Shown here in pieces: positions 18,301 through 27,852 of a stretch of DNA of 64,000 bases. A program made the position numbers and the translations under genes. The notes beneath the pieces are model-generated. The model ran no database searches. It was given only the letters and a program-made list of their open reading frames with translations, and was not told the DNA's origin. Each line of letters opens with the position of its first letter. Positions within the stretch are counted from its first letter, which is position 1. Origin of the DNA: Okeania sp. KiyG1 (GTDB lineage Bacteria; Cyanobacteriota; Cyanobacteriia; Cyanobacteriales; Microcoleaceae); assembly GCF_014132355.1 (NCBI RefSeq), contig NZ_BLZO01000121.1, forward strand, positions 62,001 through 126,000. Reading direction: 5' to 3'.

Positions 18301-19137
18301 ATGAAGTGGTCTACTTTAAGTGTTACCGTGCTAGTAGCTTTAGCTGCTGTAGATATGGAAAGAGCTTTAGCAGTTGATATCACAGCTAAAGTTAATGGGA
18401 TGGATATGGTGATTGGTACTCTCGATGCCAAGATAGATACAGAGGATTCTGGCCGCATTATTGGAGAATTTCTTTTTGCTCCTGAGAAGGCATTTCTAGA
18501 TGATTGGTATGACTTTCGATGGGTGAACGTAGAAACAAAATACACTGTTGATGACGTAATGGAGATGACTGACCCCGTACTCGGTAAACTACCAGCCATA
18601 GATCCAGCCCCATTTCCATTTGATATGAACGAAGATAATGAACCCTACTATTTCAACGACACTGAATGGGCGAATGGTGTATTTAACGGTGTCAAAATTC
18701 ACGAAGAAGGCAAAGCATCTCGGTTTGTTGACCGTCCAAGGGATGGGAATAAAAATAGCATGATTGATTTTACAACCTATCTAGTTGTGGACAACCTTAC
18801 TGACCCTACATTTCCGAAAACGACTTTCGACGTACTGGGATGGTTTGACTGGACTTACGATAACAAGGGGAATTTCGTTAACGGAATGTCAACTATTGGA
18901 ACTATTTCCTCTGTGGTTACGGATGGTAACTCCATTAATCCAATTAATACAGCAATAGGAAATGCAGAAGCTAATGGTTTTCCCGGTTGGAAAGCAGCGA
19001 AGGACATTAATTTAACAGCCTGCGTTCCTGAACCATCAACTACTCTTGGTATAGTTTTATTAGGATTAGGGGTGTTGTCAACCAAAAAGAAGAAAACTAA
19101 ACACTTAGCCAACCAGAATGTATCTAAAGTGGCATGA
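18301..19137 (+). CDS. PEP-CTERM protein
   Basis: 278 residues. The first 25 residues (STLSVTVLVALAAVDMERALA) act as signal peptide. The mature part is rich in Asp, Trp and Phe, with no fold I recognise. The sorting signal is CVPEPSTTLG, then a hydrophobic IVLLGLGVLS and a strongly basic tail beginning TKKKKTKHL, longer than usual. Start chosen at the ATG after GGAGAATTAAGAAA. Only 18 bp separate it from the next gene, so the two are probably one transcript. Confidence 0.85.
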   Translation: MKWSTLSVTVLVALAAVDMERALAVDITAKVNGMDMVIGTLDAKIDTEDSGRIIGEFLFAPEKAFLDDWYDFRWVNVETKYTVDDVMEMTDPVLGKLPAIDPAPFPFDMNEDNEPYYFNDTEWANGVFNGVKIHEEGKASRFVDRPRDGNKNSMIDFTTYLVVDNLTDPTFPKTTFDVLGWFDWTYDNKGNFVNGMSTIGTISSVVTDGNSINPINTAIGNAEANGFPGWKAAKDINLTACVPEPSTTLGIVLLGLGVLSTKKKKTKHLANQNVSKVA

Positions 19138-19155
19138 TTTCAAGGAGAATTTATT

Positions 19156-19731
19156 ATGAAAAACGATGGCTTTCAACGAAAAGCATTAGCATTGCCCATC
19201 GTTATGTTCAGTTTAGGCTTCATCTTGACTGTTTCATTATCGTTCCTTTCCATTAATCATCTAGATTTCTTAGCAATGAAAAACCATAGTCAAGCTGATG
19301 AGTACGGTGCAGAAGTAGCTGGATTACGAGCTAGAGTAAGTCTTATACAAACTAGATTTGCGGTCGGTGAAGCCATTATTCCCACTTTCTCGATCAAGAA
19401 CGTCTCCAAAAAACAACTAACAATTTGGCAACCTGGTTTCTGGTTTAACCATCTGGTTATTGTTAAGGACATTAACGATAAAGAAATACCTTTGACAGAA
19501 TTAGGAGAAGCAACTCGCAGAGCTTTCTCACCTGGCGGTCCTAGACGAAAAAACTTGCCTATCGATCTAGCACCTGGAGACGAAAATACGGTCGAAGTTC
19601 CGCAAGATATTACATTGTTATACGAACTCTTAAAACCTAGTTACTATACCATCCAGATAATTTACGAAGAACAAGGGGAAGGATGGCAAGGAAAACTTCC
19701 CTCAAATGTCTTAAGGTTTGAGGTATTCTGA
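19156..19731 (+). CDS. Membrane-anchored protein with a beta-rich domain, function unknown
   Basis: 191 residues, preceded by AAGGAGAATTTATT. An N-terminal hydrophobic segment at about 13-33 (LPIVMFSLGFILTVSLSFLS) anchors or exports it. The remainder (from LRARVSLIQTRFAVGEAIIP) looks like an immunoglobulin-like beta sandwich of the type seen in the intracellular proteinase inhibitor (BsuPI) family: GE.I.PTFSIKNVS, then LAPGDENTVEV. That comparison is a weak inference. Its position directly behind a PEP-CTERM gene suggests joint expression and perhaps action in the same compartment. Confidence 0.65.
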   Translation: MKNDGFQRKALALPIVMFSLGFILTVSLSFLSINHLDFLAMKNHSQADEYGAEVAGLRARVSLIQTRFAVGEAIIPTFSIKNVSKKQLTIWQPGFWFNHLVIVKDINDKEIPLTELGEATRRAFSPGGPRRKNLPIDLAPGDENTVEVPQDITLLYELLKPSYYTIQIIYEEQGEGWQGKLPSNVLRFEVF

Positions 19732-19844
19732 CAGGTGGAACTGGAAACGATGGCTTTAAATTTGATTTACCTAATGAAGGTTTAGTACGATTTCTTATCT
19801 GGTAGGATAATTAATGAAATGTAACGCACCAAATTAGTAGTTAA
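19732..19844. other. Spacer with one GTGCGTTAATG-type hairpin
   Basis: TTAATGAAATGTAACGCACC, then AAATTAGTAGT, at 19811-19842 is one copy of the repeat found twice at 13602-13742. It abuts the end of the DUF29 fragment and probably truncated it. Confidence 0.5.
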
Positions 19845-20015
19845 CTACAAGAAAAACCATCTTTCACTTCTACCCAAGGCTTTTAACTCTGCAATTAAAT
19901 TATCATAATCTATGTTCTCTAATTGACGATTATTTAGCAGTTTAATCATCTTTTTTAACCAATCAAAATAATCTGTATCATAAAGTAATTTTAAATCAGT
20001 AACTTGATTATTCAT
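19845..20015 (-). pseudogene. DUF29 family, N-terminal fragment
   Basis: Reading the minus strand from the ATG at 20015 gives a 56-residue frame with LYDTDYFDWLKKMIKLL, then LENIDYDNLIAELKALGRSE. This is the start of the cyanobacterial DUF29 family, whose full members are about 130-150 residues. The frame stops where the GTGCGTTAATG repeat begins, so the gene has lost more than half its length. Its function in intact form is unknown. Confidence 0.7.
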
Positions 20016-20091
20016 ATTTGATTTTTGTCTTTTATAAATTCCCGCTAAACTATTAAAAACGTCTAACGGGAGAGCTAATAAAATGTAAGTA

Positions 20092-20117
20092 TTTCCTGCG
20101 GAATGCTGCGCAAACAG
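20092..20117. repeat. Short dispersed repeat, 26 bp
   Basis: TTTCCTGCGGAATGCTGCGCAAACAG. The same motif, in one or the other orientation and with small changes, occurs near 3513-3538, 28289-28313, 45773-45798 and 63575-63598. It matches the idea of very small dispersed repeats described in Nostoc-type genomes. Confidence 0.65.
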
Positions 20118-20271
20118 CTATTAGCTCTCAGCTCTCATAAGCAGGTTTCAATTAATATAGCCAGCTTTTGTAGTAAGATTTAATTCCGACTCAATTATTA
20201 AAGCTTTTATCTAAAATTAAAACCAATAGCTGATAGCTGATGGCTGACTGCTGAATGCTTACTATACAATT

Positions 20272-20373
20272 CTAGATTAACTTAACAGCACGCAAGCCAA
20301 ACATTAAAACTGTAGCTACACCTAAGCCACCAACAAATAATACAAAGAAAGCAATAATTCCATCAACAGTCAT
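20272..20373 (-). CDS. petL: PetL-like small membrane peptide (cytochrome b6f)
   Basis: A 33-residue frame starting MTVDGIIAFFVLFVGG, with one membrane helix and the ending FGLRAVKLI. Size, single helix and the GLR.(I/V)KLI-type end fit the cytochrome b6f subunit PetL of cyanobacteria, which stabilises the complex. GGAGAAA lies 6 nt before the ATG. It stands alone, pointing away from aroB. The match is from memory of the family and a related small photosynthetic subunit cannot be excluded. It is too short for routine gene callers. Confidence 0.6.
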   Translation of the reverse strand: MTVDGIIAFFVLFVGGLGVATVLMFGLRAVKLI

Positions 20374-20453
20374 TAACTTTTCTCCAAAATGGCGAATAAT
20401 ATAAAATTAAGTCTAATATTTAATGTTCAAAATAGCAAAGTCTGAAATTATCT

Positions 20454-21544
20454 ATGGCATCTATCACTGTTCAACTACCCTCCAAGTCTTATGAAATAGC
20501 GATCGCTCCTGGCAACCTGGACCAACTTGGCCAAAAATGCAACCCCTCAACTTGGGCAAAAAGGTCTTGCTGGTCTCCAACCCAGAAATATTTGGTCATT
20601 ATGGTTCTAGAGCGATCGCCTCTCTCCAACAAGCGGGTTTTGATGTTTCTCACTGCATCCTCCCTGCTGGAGAACAATACAAAAACTTTCAAACCCTAAA
20701 CACTATTTACGATGCAGCTTTAGCACACCGTATGGAGCGGTCTTCGACAATGGTTGCTCTTGGAGGTGGAGTAGTTGGCGATATGACTGGGTTTGCAGCA
20801 GCGACTTGGTTGCGGGGTTTGAATGTGGTGCAAGTTCCCACTTCTCTATTAGCAATGGTGGATGCTGCTATTGGCGGAAAAACGGGAGTCAATCATCCCC
20901 AAGGTAAAAATCTCATCGGCGCTTTTCACCAACCACGTCTGGTATTAATTGACCCGGAAGTATTGAAGACTTTACCTGTGCGTGAGTTTCGGGGTGGAAT
21001 GGCAGAAGTTATTAAATATGGAACTATCTGGGATGCGGAATTATTTGCCAAGATGGAGAATAGTCAGAAGCTTAATGAAATTAATCATCTCACGGCAGGG
21101 TTATTAGAAGAAATCTTGATTAGGTCTTGCCAAAGTAAGGCTGATGTGGTAGAGAAAGATGAAAAAGAATCGGGATTAAGGGCAATTTTGAATTACGGTC
21201 ATACTATTGGTCATGCCGTGGAAAGTTTGACTGGTTATACTATGGTGACTCATGGTGAAGCGGTGGCTATTGGGATGGTGGCTGCGAGTCGGTTGGCGGT
21301 GGAGTTGGGGATGTGGGATGAACAGAGCGATCGCCGTCAGTTAGCTTTGATAGAAAAGGCTGCTTTACCGACGAGGTTGCCGAGTGGGTTGGATATTGAG
21401 GAAATTTTGGTTTCTTTGCAGACTGATAAAAAGGTTAAAGCGGGTAAAGTTAGGTTTGTGTTGCCGACTGGGGTGGGTGTGGTCAAGATTACAGACCGGG
21501 TAAGTGCAGATGTATTGAGAGGAGTATTGGCAGGAATGGGTTAA
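20454..21544 (+). CDS. aroB: 3-dehydroquinate synthase, with an N-terminal frameshift
   Basis: The second step of the shikimate pathway: DAHP to 3-dehydroquinate, with NAD and a divalent metal. Clear family motifs are [60 protein letters not shown] and HGEAVAIGM. The N-terminus ([19 protein letters not shown]) is in a different frame from the rest. The two join if the A5 run at 20532-20536 had one more A, giving [18 protein letters not shown]. As written, only a form starting inside at the ATG at 20537 (335 residues, lacking about 28) could be made. An essential enzyme broken in this way suggests a sequencing error or slippage correction rather than real loss. A tnpB fragment begins right after the stop. 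Confidence 0.9.
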
Positions 21545-22197
21545 AGAAAAAGTTAGAATTCATAAACGATAATGCTATTGTTTATCCTCAATATTTGAGG
21601 AAGTCAGAGAAAAAATTAAAACGTCGGCAACGACAATTAAGTAAGAAGTTTGTGAAGGGCAAAAAACCTCAATCAAACAATTACCACAAAGCCAGAAAAA
21701 GACTAGGCAAGTGCCATTTGAAGGTAAGTAGGCAGCGTAAAGACTGGAGCATTAAGCAAGCCCGGTGCGTAGTAGCATCTAACTATGTTGTCGTCTATGA
21801 AGATCTAAAGATACAAAACATGGTCAAAAATCATCATTTGGCAAAGTCAATATCTGATGCAGCGTGGTATCAATTCACTCAATGGCTAGAATATTATGGA
21901 AAAATTTGGGACAAAGCGGTTGTCTCCGTAAATCCCAAATTCACTTCTCAAGATTGTTCTAATTGTGGGCATAGAGTTAAGAAAACTTTATCAACTCGTA
22001 CTCATGTTTGCCCCAGTTGTAATGCTGAAATATGTCGTGATACAAACGCAGCACGAAACATCTTGAGCCGTGGATTAGAAATAATAGGTATTGAGTGGAA
22101 TCAAGGTACTGTAGACGCGGAGCGGCGCGCCGAAGGCAGGGCATTCAGAAACCTCCTAGTAATAGGGAACGCTTTGGGAGACAACAGTCTCTGCTAA
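21545..22197 (+). pseudogene. tnpB: tnpB remnant 4, C-terminal half
   Basis: The frame opens immediately after the aroB stop and reads through LRKSEKKLKRRQRQLSKKF to the RuvC-II region VVVYEDLKIQNMVKNH. The zinc finger is complete (CSNCGHRVKK...CPSCNAEICRDTNAARNI), with the RuvC-III Asp in RDTNAARN. The N-terminal half and RuvC-I are missing, so it cannot be a nuclease. A palindromic GCGGAGCGGCGCGCCGAAGGC near 22119 sits in the tail. The right-end hairpin at 22255-22289 is still present. Confidence 0.8.
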
Positions 22198-22254
22198 TGA
22201 TGGGCAACTTAATTTAGTAAGCTGTGTCGATGAGCAAAGAATCACTTTTTGTGA

Positions 22255-22289
22255 GAATCCCCGTGCCTGATAGCCGGGGAGTATGTCAA
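22255..22289 (+). ncRNA. IS200/IS605-type right-end hairpin after tnpB
   Basis: GAATCCCCGTGCCTGATAG, then CCGGGGAGTATGTCAA. A GC-rich stem followed by AGTATGTCAA sits 57 bp after the tnpB stop, the standard place for the omega-RNA 3' end. The bases after 22289 would be the guide in an active system. Confidence 0.6.
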
Positions 22290-22650
22290 CATTAAAGAAA
22301 ATCATAGGATTTTAACCCTAAATCATACAGATATAAAATCACATTATGTCTATCCCAATTATGCTGGAATTATTATTTATCTATACGAGCGTTATTGGGA
22401 AAATTTTGCTCATTGTATTCATAAAGTTATTAGCGGATTTGAGATATTCAAGGGAGAGTTAATTCGTGTCAATAATATTTTTCATAGATTAAAATTATAG
22501 TAAATTACCCCCACAGCAAAAATTTATTCTATGATTAGTGGTTGACGAACTTTTCAGTTCGGAAAATGCTACCTAATATTTACTTTTATTTGTTATAAAC
22601 AAATGTTATTTTACAAATTAAGTAAATTATTTCAAAAAGGATAAATTAGA
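22290..22650. other. Spacer with possible short relic and promoter of KilA-N gene
   Basis: A frame around 22350-22498 (YAGIIIYLYERYWENFAHCI) looks protein-like but has no start or family I know. A hairpin GAACTTTTCAGTTC lies at 22548-22561. AAAAAGGATAAATTAGA before 22651 is the ribosome-binding region of the next gene. Confidence 0.35.
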
Positions 22651-23466
22651 ATGAACTACATTGAACACCCTGTTGGGGAATTAGTAGTTACTCAGCGCAA
22701 TTATGATGGCTATATTAATGCAACTAAATTAGCGAGAGCATATAAAAAGAAAACAGGAAAGTACAGAAATCCTAATAGCTGGTTTGAAAAGAATGGAACA
22801 ACTGAATACATAGAGCTTTTATCGAATAAAACTAAGCTAGAGGTTTATGAGCTTGTGGAAAAAACAGGAGAAGGTAAACATCAAGAAGTTTGGATTCATC
22901 CTAAGCTTGCTGTTTCTTTTGCTATGTGGCTCTCACCTGAAATTGAAATGATGGTGTCTGAGTGGATCGAGCAATGGCCTTTCACAGGTCAAAAACCTGC
23001 TACTCAAGAACCTATAAATTTGCATCCTTACCAACGTGTTTGGTACGAACGCTTAAAGTTATTTGAACAGAAAACTGAACTACCAAAAAGTACATGGTGT
23101 GTTTTTGAAGAAATTGGTAAATTAATGAGGAAATTGGAATCTAAAAATGTTCCTTTACATGATAAAGCAACTATTGACATTTCAGTAGGTCTGACTTGGT
23201 GTTATTGGCTAAGACAGAACGGATATGAAACAGATTTTGAACAGTATATTCACCATTATCCAGATAAAAGAGGTGAACAGCTTGCTAATATTTATCCCTA
23301 TGAATTACTCGGAAAATTTCATCAGTGGTTAGAAGAAACTTACATCCCAGAAAAATTTCCTGAATATGTCAGAAAATTTGTTACTCCAGAAGAATGCAAG
23401 TTAATTTCAGAAGCTATTGGTTATGAAGTTAAGCCAGTTTTCAAAAGACTTAAAACAAAGGTTTAA
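22651..23466 (+). CDS. KilA-N domain protein
   Basis: 271 residues. Residues 1-110 form a KilA-N domain: DGYINATKLARAYKKKTG, NPNSWFEKNGTTEYI, then VWIHPKLAVSFAMWLSPE. KilA-N is a DNA-binding fold common in phage and large DNA viruses, and many cyanobacterial genomes carry stand-alone copies. The C-terminal half (LHPYQRVWYERLKLFEQKTE onward) is helical and is shared by cyanobacterial homologues as far as I recall; its function is unknown. Flanks are AT-rich non-coding DNA, so it is monocistronic. Possibly a phage or plasmid legacy. Confidence 0.85.
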   Translation: MNYIEHPVGELVVTQRNYDGYINATKLARAYKKKTGKYRNPNSWFEKNGTTEYIELLSNKTKLEVYELVEKTGEGKHQEVWIHPKLAVSFAMWLSPEIEMMVSEWIEQWPFTGQKPATQEPINLHPYQRVWYERLKLFEQKTELPKSTWCVFEEIGKLMRKLESKNVPLHDKATIDISVGLTWCYWLRQNGYETDFEQYIHHYPDKRGEQLANIYPYELLGKFHQWLEETYIPEKFPEYVRKFVTPEECKLISEAIGYEVKPVFKRLKTKV

Positions 23467-23655
23467 TTTCACAAATAGTGAATGTTTATGTTTGCTTCAT
23501 TTGCCCTCAGGTGGAATAGATATTTTGGTTTTATCTTAATTATAAAATTATTTTGAGATTAGGATTTACAAGTTCTATATACTTAAATAATTCTACTCAT
23601 TACTATAGTAATTTTACCTGCTAGCAGTGTACTTGACTGATATGAAACTCGCTAT
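23467..23655. other. AT-rich spacer
   Basis: No gene, repeat or clear signal seen. Confidence 0.4.
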
Positions 23656-24105
23656 AATACCCCATGTTTTACGAAACAATCAATTAGAAAAACTATTTTC
23701 AATGATATAAATTAAAATTCCAAACAGAGATTCCAAATTCCCAATAAAATGCTCTCCTGCTTCAATCTCAATTTGATTTTCTAGCAACCTTCAAAACTTC
23801 CAATTACTTCCTGTCGTAACAATTCCATAAATACAAGAAATTTGATTTTTTTTCTGTCGATTAAACAACTGAGCAGCAACCATTTCCGCAATACACTGAG
23901 CTAATCCAGATTTAATATTATCGTTTTTGCCTCAACAATTGTCACTACAGGAGCAGTTACCTCTAACTGTTTGGGAGAAGAACTAATTATAAAATCACAT
24001 CTTCCCGTTAATCCCTTACTTTTATCCACATTAAATTCTGTGCCAGAAAATCAACTAATTTGGCGGTTAAAGTATTTTCTGAGTTCCACAATAATTGGAG
24101 AAATA
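23656..24105 (-). pseudogene. Nuclease-like hypothetical gene, dead copy 1
   Basis: On the minus strand this matches the gene relic at 27853-28484 almost base for base, with several frame breaks. Recognisable protein pieces are [26 protein letters not shown], then (V/T)IVEAK and [15 protein letters not shown]. The CDF...EAK pattern resembles the core of PD-(D/E)XK nuclease folds and of a hypothetical family widespread in filamentous cyanobacteria. Intact function is not known. Here the start region is missing and replaced by the repeat at 24106-24330. Confidence 0.65.
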
Positions 24106-24330
24106 ATCAATATTGCTGAAACAACGCAAGTGGGTGAAATATTTTGTAACGATCTGGGAAAAATCAGAGTTTTTTTGATTAGAATAAACAATTTTAATCG
24201 CTGATTTGATAAGTTAAATCTATATCTTGCTCTCCTTGTCTAATTTTGGGTTTGAAACTACTTTTGATGATTCGTAATGGTATTCCTGACAAAAAATTAA
24301 AGATTTTAACTGGCGATCGCTAAATTTAAT
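24106..24330. repeat. Part copy of a ~400-bp dispersed repeat
   Basis: GCTGAAACAACGCAAGTGGG, then TGAAATATTTTGTAACGAT, ATCAGAG and GCGATCGC follow the same order as at 29200-29400 and 32850-33020. Only the right half is present here. Confidence 0.6.
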
Positions 24331-24529
24331 TAATATAAAAACATCTCAAGTAAATAAATCAACTTTTGCTGAAACTCTTGTAATATCATCAGGACTTACG
24401 CACGAGATACGAAAGATTAGGATTTGAGATAGCTTTCCGTCCCGGAATGCTCCGGGAAACCCTGTCGGTCGCTTCGGACGAAAATTTGAGTTCTTAAAAC
24501 TAGAATTAATTCAGGTTAATAGAGTTTTG
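24331..24529. other. Spacer with GC-rich hairpin
   Basis: TCCCGGAATGCTCCGGGA, then CGGTCGCTTCGGACG, near 24440-24480 forms short stems and resembles the small dispersed motifs. It may serve as a terminator region for the minus-strand STAND gene. Confidence 0.35.
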
Positions 24530-25906
24530 TCATTGATGAAAATTATTACCTTGTTTAAGATATTCTCGAAAGACTGGAGAAAGTTGAAACATTTTTTTAT
24601 TTTGAGGATTTGTTCGTAAAATATATCGTCTGGATAAAGATTGTAAACCATTAATCAAATCTGCCGATGATAAAGATAAATGTTCTTTTAAAGTCTCTAT
24701 GGAAAATTCTTGGTTTTGTTGACTCATTTCCACAATAATTTTTTGTTCGACCTTAGATAATTTATCGAATAATGAATTAAATAGATCTTTCAAATCTTCT
24801 GTTAAAATCAATTCGTCCCCATTGACAAAACTTAAAACATCACCTTGAAATACATCTTTAATTAAATCGGCTATATTCTGTAAATATAAAGGATTTCCTT
24901 CATAGAGTTTGATTAAGGTAGACCAAGATTCAGGATTCTCTAAATCTTGATGATTCAAAAGCTCTGTTTCGTATAAACCTATTAACTCTAAAACTTTAAT
25001 TGGATATAATTCCTCATTTAAAGATTTCATTTCTTGAGATTTCTCTTGACTGACTAAAATTAAACAGCTTTGATGTTCAATCTCAGTCATCATTTTCAAG
25101 AATGTTTTGTAATCTCTATATTCTGGTTGATACTGTCCTGCTAATTGTTTTTCTGTAAAAATATTCTGAACGTCATCCAAGATAATTAAGCATTTTTTAT
25201 GGCGTAAAATATCAAACAACTTTCTCCAGGTTTCTTCATTAAGACTGACACTATCATTTACCAGAGAAAAATTATTGAAGATTTCAGTTAAAAGCAAATT
25301 TAACGGTTGAGGAAATCTTAAACTTTTCCACATCAGAACATCAAAAAAATTACTGTTTAGATCGACGAATCTTTTCACTAAAGTTGTTTTACCAATTCCA
25401 CTTAATCCTAAAACACTAATCAAACGAGCTTTTTGTAAAAATATCCAATCATGGATAATTTTCAGTTCTTCGTTTCTGCCATAAAAAAAATTAATTTTAG
25501 GTGCTATTCCTAAATCTTCATAGCAGGATTTAGGTTCAACTTGATTTTCAATATCTGGTTGTTGTTGTGGTTGCTCAGATATCGGCGAACAGAAATTAAA
25601 ACTATGGTGATGATTTTTATGATTAAACAAATTAATAAACGATGAATTTATAAATAATCTTTCTATGGTTGAACGAAAATTATTTTTATTAACATCTTCC
25701 CCTAACTGCTCCGATAAAATTTGCCATAATCTATAACCGACATCTCTAACTCGACTCTCACTACGATGATATTATTCTCCAATTTGACTATAACTTTCAC
25801 CTTGCCAGACTCCTTGGATAACTACCTGTTGAAGATCATCTAAGTGTTTACCAGTTTTCGAGAAAACTAACCGATCTGCTAATTGTAATACCTCTGCAAT
25901 AGTCAT
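24530..25906 (-). pseudogene. vMAP-type STAND NTPase with an in-frame stop
   Basis: The natural start is the ATG at 25906. The first 44 codons (MTIAEVLQLADRLVFSKTG...QGESYSQIGE) form the helical N-terminal domain typical of cyanobacterial STAND proteins. A TAA at 25774-25772 interrupts it, and the same frame continues YHRSESRVRDVGYRLWQILS. The open part can only start at a weak TTG at 25630. The NB-ARC core follows: FFYGRNEELKIIHDWI, Walker A LGLSGIGKTTL, Walker B CLIILDDVQNIF, then a winged-helix domain (SKVEQKIIVEMSQQ). No sensor repeats follow; the protein ends at FREYLKQGNNFHQ. Either it is a degraded sensor, a nonsense mutant, or it is truncated as expressed. Confidence 0.75.
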
Positions 25907-26114
25907 AAACTCCAGATATAGTTAAGTTTCAGGTATTATAGCTTGATTTTACACGGCAATTTACGATATTTTCAGACTTTAATATTAGTATTCGTCTATA
26001 AAACATAAGATTTAATAGGATATTTTACGTTAGCTATGCCTAAAGATAAAAGATTATACTGAAAGGAAAGTTAAGCTAAATTCATATATTAAAAATTCTT
26101 TTATGTATAGCTTC

Positions 26115-26282
26115 AACAATTAATAATGAATAATGAATAATTAATAATTACCTCTCCTTGAAAAGAAGAGGATTGACTCAAAGGAAAAATTTTTCTCTCT
26201 TGGTCGATTGGATATGGCGAGGAGACCTCGCCATCCCTCGACCGCTTTTTTCTCCTTGAAAGGAGAGGCTTTATACCAAATT
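26115..26282. repeat. Family-A palindromic repeat, copy 2
   Basis: AATAATGAATAATTAATAAT, TACCTCTCCTTGAAAAGAAG, TTGGTCGATTGGATATGGCG, CGACCGCTTTTTTCTCC, AAAGGAGAGGCTTTATACC. Ends pair (CCTCTCCTT / AAGGAGAGG) and the GCGAGGAGACCTCGC core is itself a palindrome. Confidence 0.75.
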
Positions 26283-26460
26283 GATAAATGTTTGCTACAA
26301 ATAGTTAGGGTATTTATTCTAATGCGCGAATTTAGAATGCAGAATGCAGAGTGGATATATTTAATACCATTTTTGATGTTTTAAATTACTTTTTTCGTGA
26401 AAAAAACTTTCAGATAAAGTCTGTTTATGGTGCTTATTATTCGTAACATTCTTTTTAAAA

Positions 26461-26838
26461 ATGGTATTAAACCTTAATTATTCGGTAAATAAATTCAATA
26501 TTGTCAAGATATTTGTTTTAGTCGGGGTAATTCTTTCCTCCTCATCATGTGAAAGTATTGCAAATATGCAAAGTGAGAAGAAAGAGCAAGAACTTTTGAA
26601 AAAAGTAGAGTTAGCATCAGCAATGTACTATTGTGAAGATTAATAACCTTATCCTAATAATGAGACTGACCAGGATTATCAAATAAGACGAAATAGAATT
26701 GAGGCTGAACGCCAGAACTTAGAACTTACTGAAACTAGAGCCAAGCAAGGAGGTTTAACAGAGGAAGCAATTCAAGAAGCTAGAGATGCTGGGGAAGCTA
26801 AAGGTCGTCGATATATTGCTCAAGAAGATCGCCAGTAA
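26461..26838 (+). pseudogene. Lipoprotein gene with two adjacent in-frame stops
   Basis: The frame opens with a lipoprotein signal peptide (IVKIFVLVGVILSSSSCES, Cys at residue 30) and continues to ASAMYYCED. TAATAA at 26641-26646 stops it. The same frame then continues as a plausible charged helical protein (NETDQDYQIRRNRIEAERQN, then AREAGEAKGRR-like RDAGEAKGRRYIAQ) to a stop at 26836. Codon pattern and composition look coding on both sides. The 60-residue product could still be secreted. No family recognised. Confidence 0.5.
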
Positions 26839-27546
26839 CAATTACAACATATATTGCAAAGGTTCTTATACTTTCGCCGGGGAAGACTAAGTATAATCCA
26901 TAAAGTAATAGGAAAATACTCAATTACAGTTAGGTTTCTCTTGTGCATAAGAAAGAAAACTAATCATTACAAATATGTTTAAGTCAGAACCAAAAATCTT
27001 AAATTGTGTAGGTTGGGTTGAAGAAGCAAAACCCAACATTTTTATAATTTTTGTTAGGTTATACCATTTTCAAAAAATATTGCTACATTGGCTATTCAAG
27101 GTATTAGGTGTTAGGTGTTAGGTGGTAGGTATAATAAATAAAAAGTGAAGATTTTTCAATTCCGTTAAGCATCTATATTTTACTGTAACAATCTTTCTTG
27201 AATTTGGTATTACTCCTATGGATAAGTCTTGCTAAAAGTTTATTCTAAGCAACCGATGATTTTTAACTCTTAAAAGATTTGTCTTCTCGTTGAACAGTCA
27301 GAACCAAAAATCTTAAATTGTGTAAGTTTGCTTGAGGAAGCAAAACCCAACTTTTTTCTACTTTTTGTAAGGTTAATGTGAATAAGCCTTCCTAAAACTT
27401 TGTTCTTAACAACTGATGATTCTTAATTCTTAAAAATTTTGTTTCTCAACCAGGTTTTTTCAGTGGCGCAGAAATAATTTTTCTACCACTAACAGCTTGT
27501 TTTTTTAATCTCCAACTATAAGCTTGTAAATTATCATCAAAATATT
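26839..27546. repeat. Spacer with a duplicated ~75-bp element
   Basis: GTCAGAACCAAAAATCTTAA, then ATTGTGTA, and AAGCAAAACCCAAC, occurs at 26985-27061 and 27296-27372. Each contains a GTTGGGTT...AACCCAAC-type palindrome or its decayed form. Between them lie TAGGTGT tandem heptamers near 27107. No gene seen. Confidence 0.55.
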
Positions 27547-27753
27547 TAGGGCTTGCTGATTAAATCTAAAAGTCTTTATATATAAAGGTTTTAGCCTTTT
27601 TAACTATCAAAAAATGCGAGGTTTTAAGTGATAATGGTTCAAAAATGAGCCGATTTTGGTCAAGATTTGGGCAGAAAAATCATTCTTACAAAACTTAGCT
27701 CCTACCTCCTCGCTAATTCCCATTTCTCCTGTCTCCTGTCTCCTCAAACCCTA
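27547..27753. mobile_element. MITE with TAGGGCTTGCTGA / CAAACCCTA ends
   Basis: The left end TAGGGCTTGCTGATTAAATC and the right end CTCAAACCCTA form a degenerate inverted pair. Inside, AGCTCCTACCTCCTCGCTAA, then TTCCCATTT, also occurs (inverted) in the related element at 56448-56706 and near 42230. No transposase inside. Confidence 0.55.
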
Positions 27754-27852
27754 TTTAACAGATTCTTCTCGGTATTTATAAATTCCTGCTAATACTTCAT
27801 CATTATATACAGTTTTACCCACAAATTTAATACTCCATATTTTACGAAACAA

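Noticed and set aside
23971-24204. Plus-strand 77-residue frame
   Set aside because: It is antisense to the nuclease-like relic, whose protein pieces are recognisable on the minus strand.
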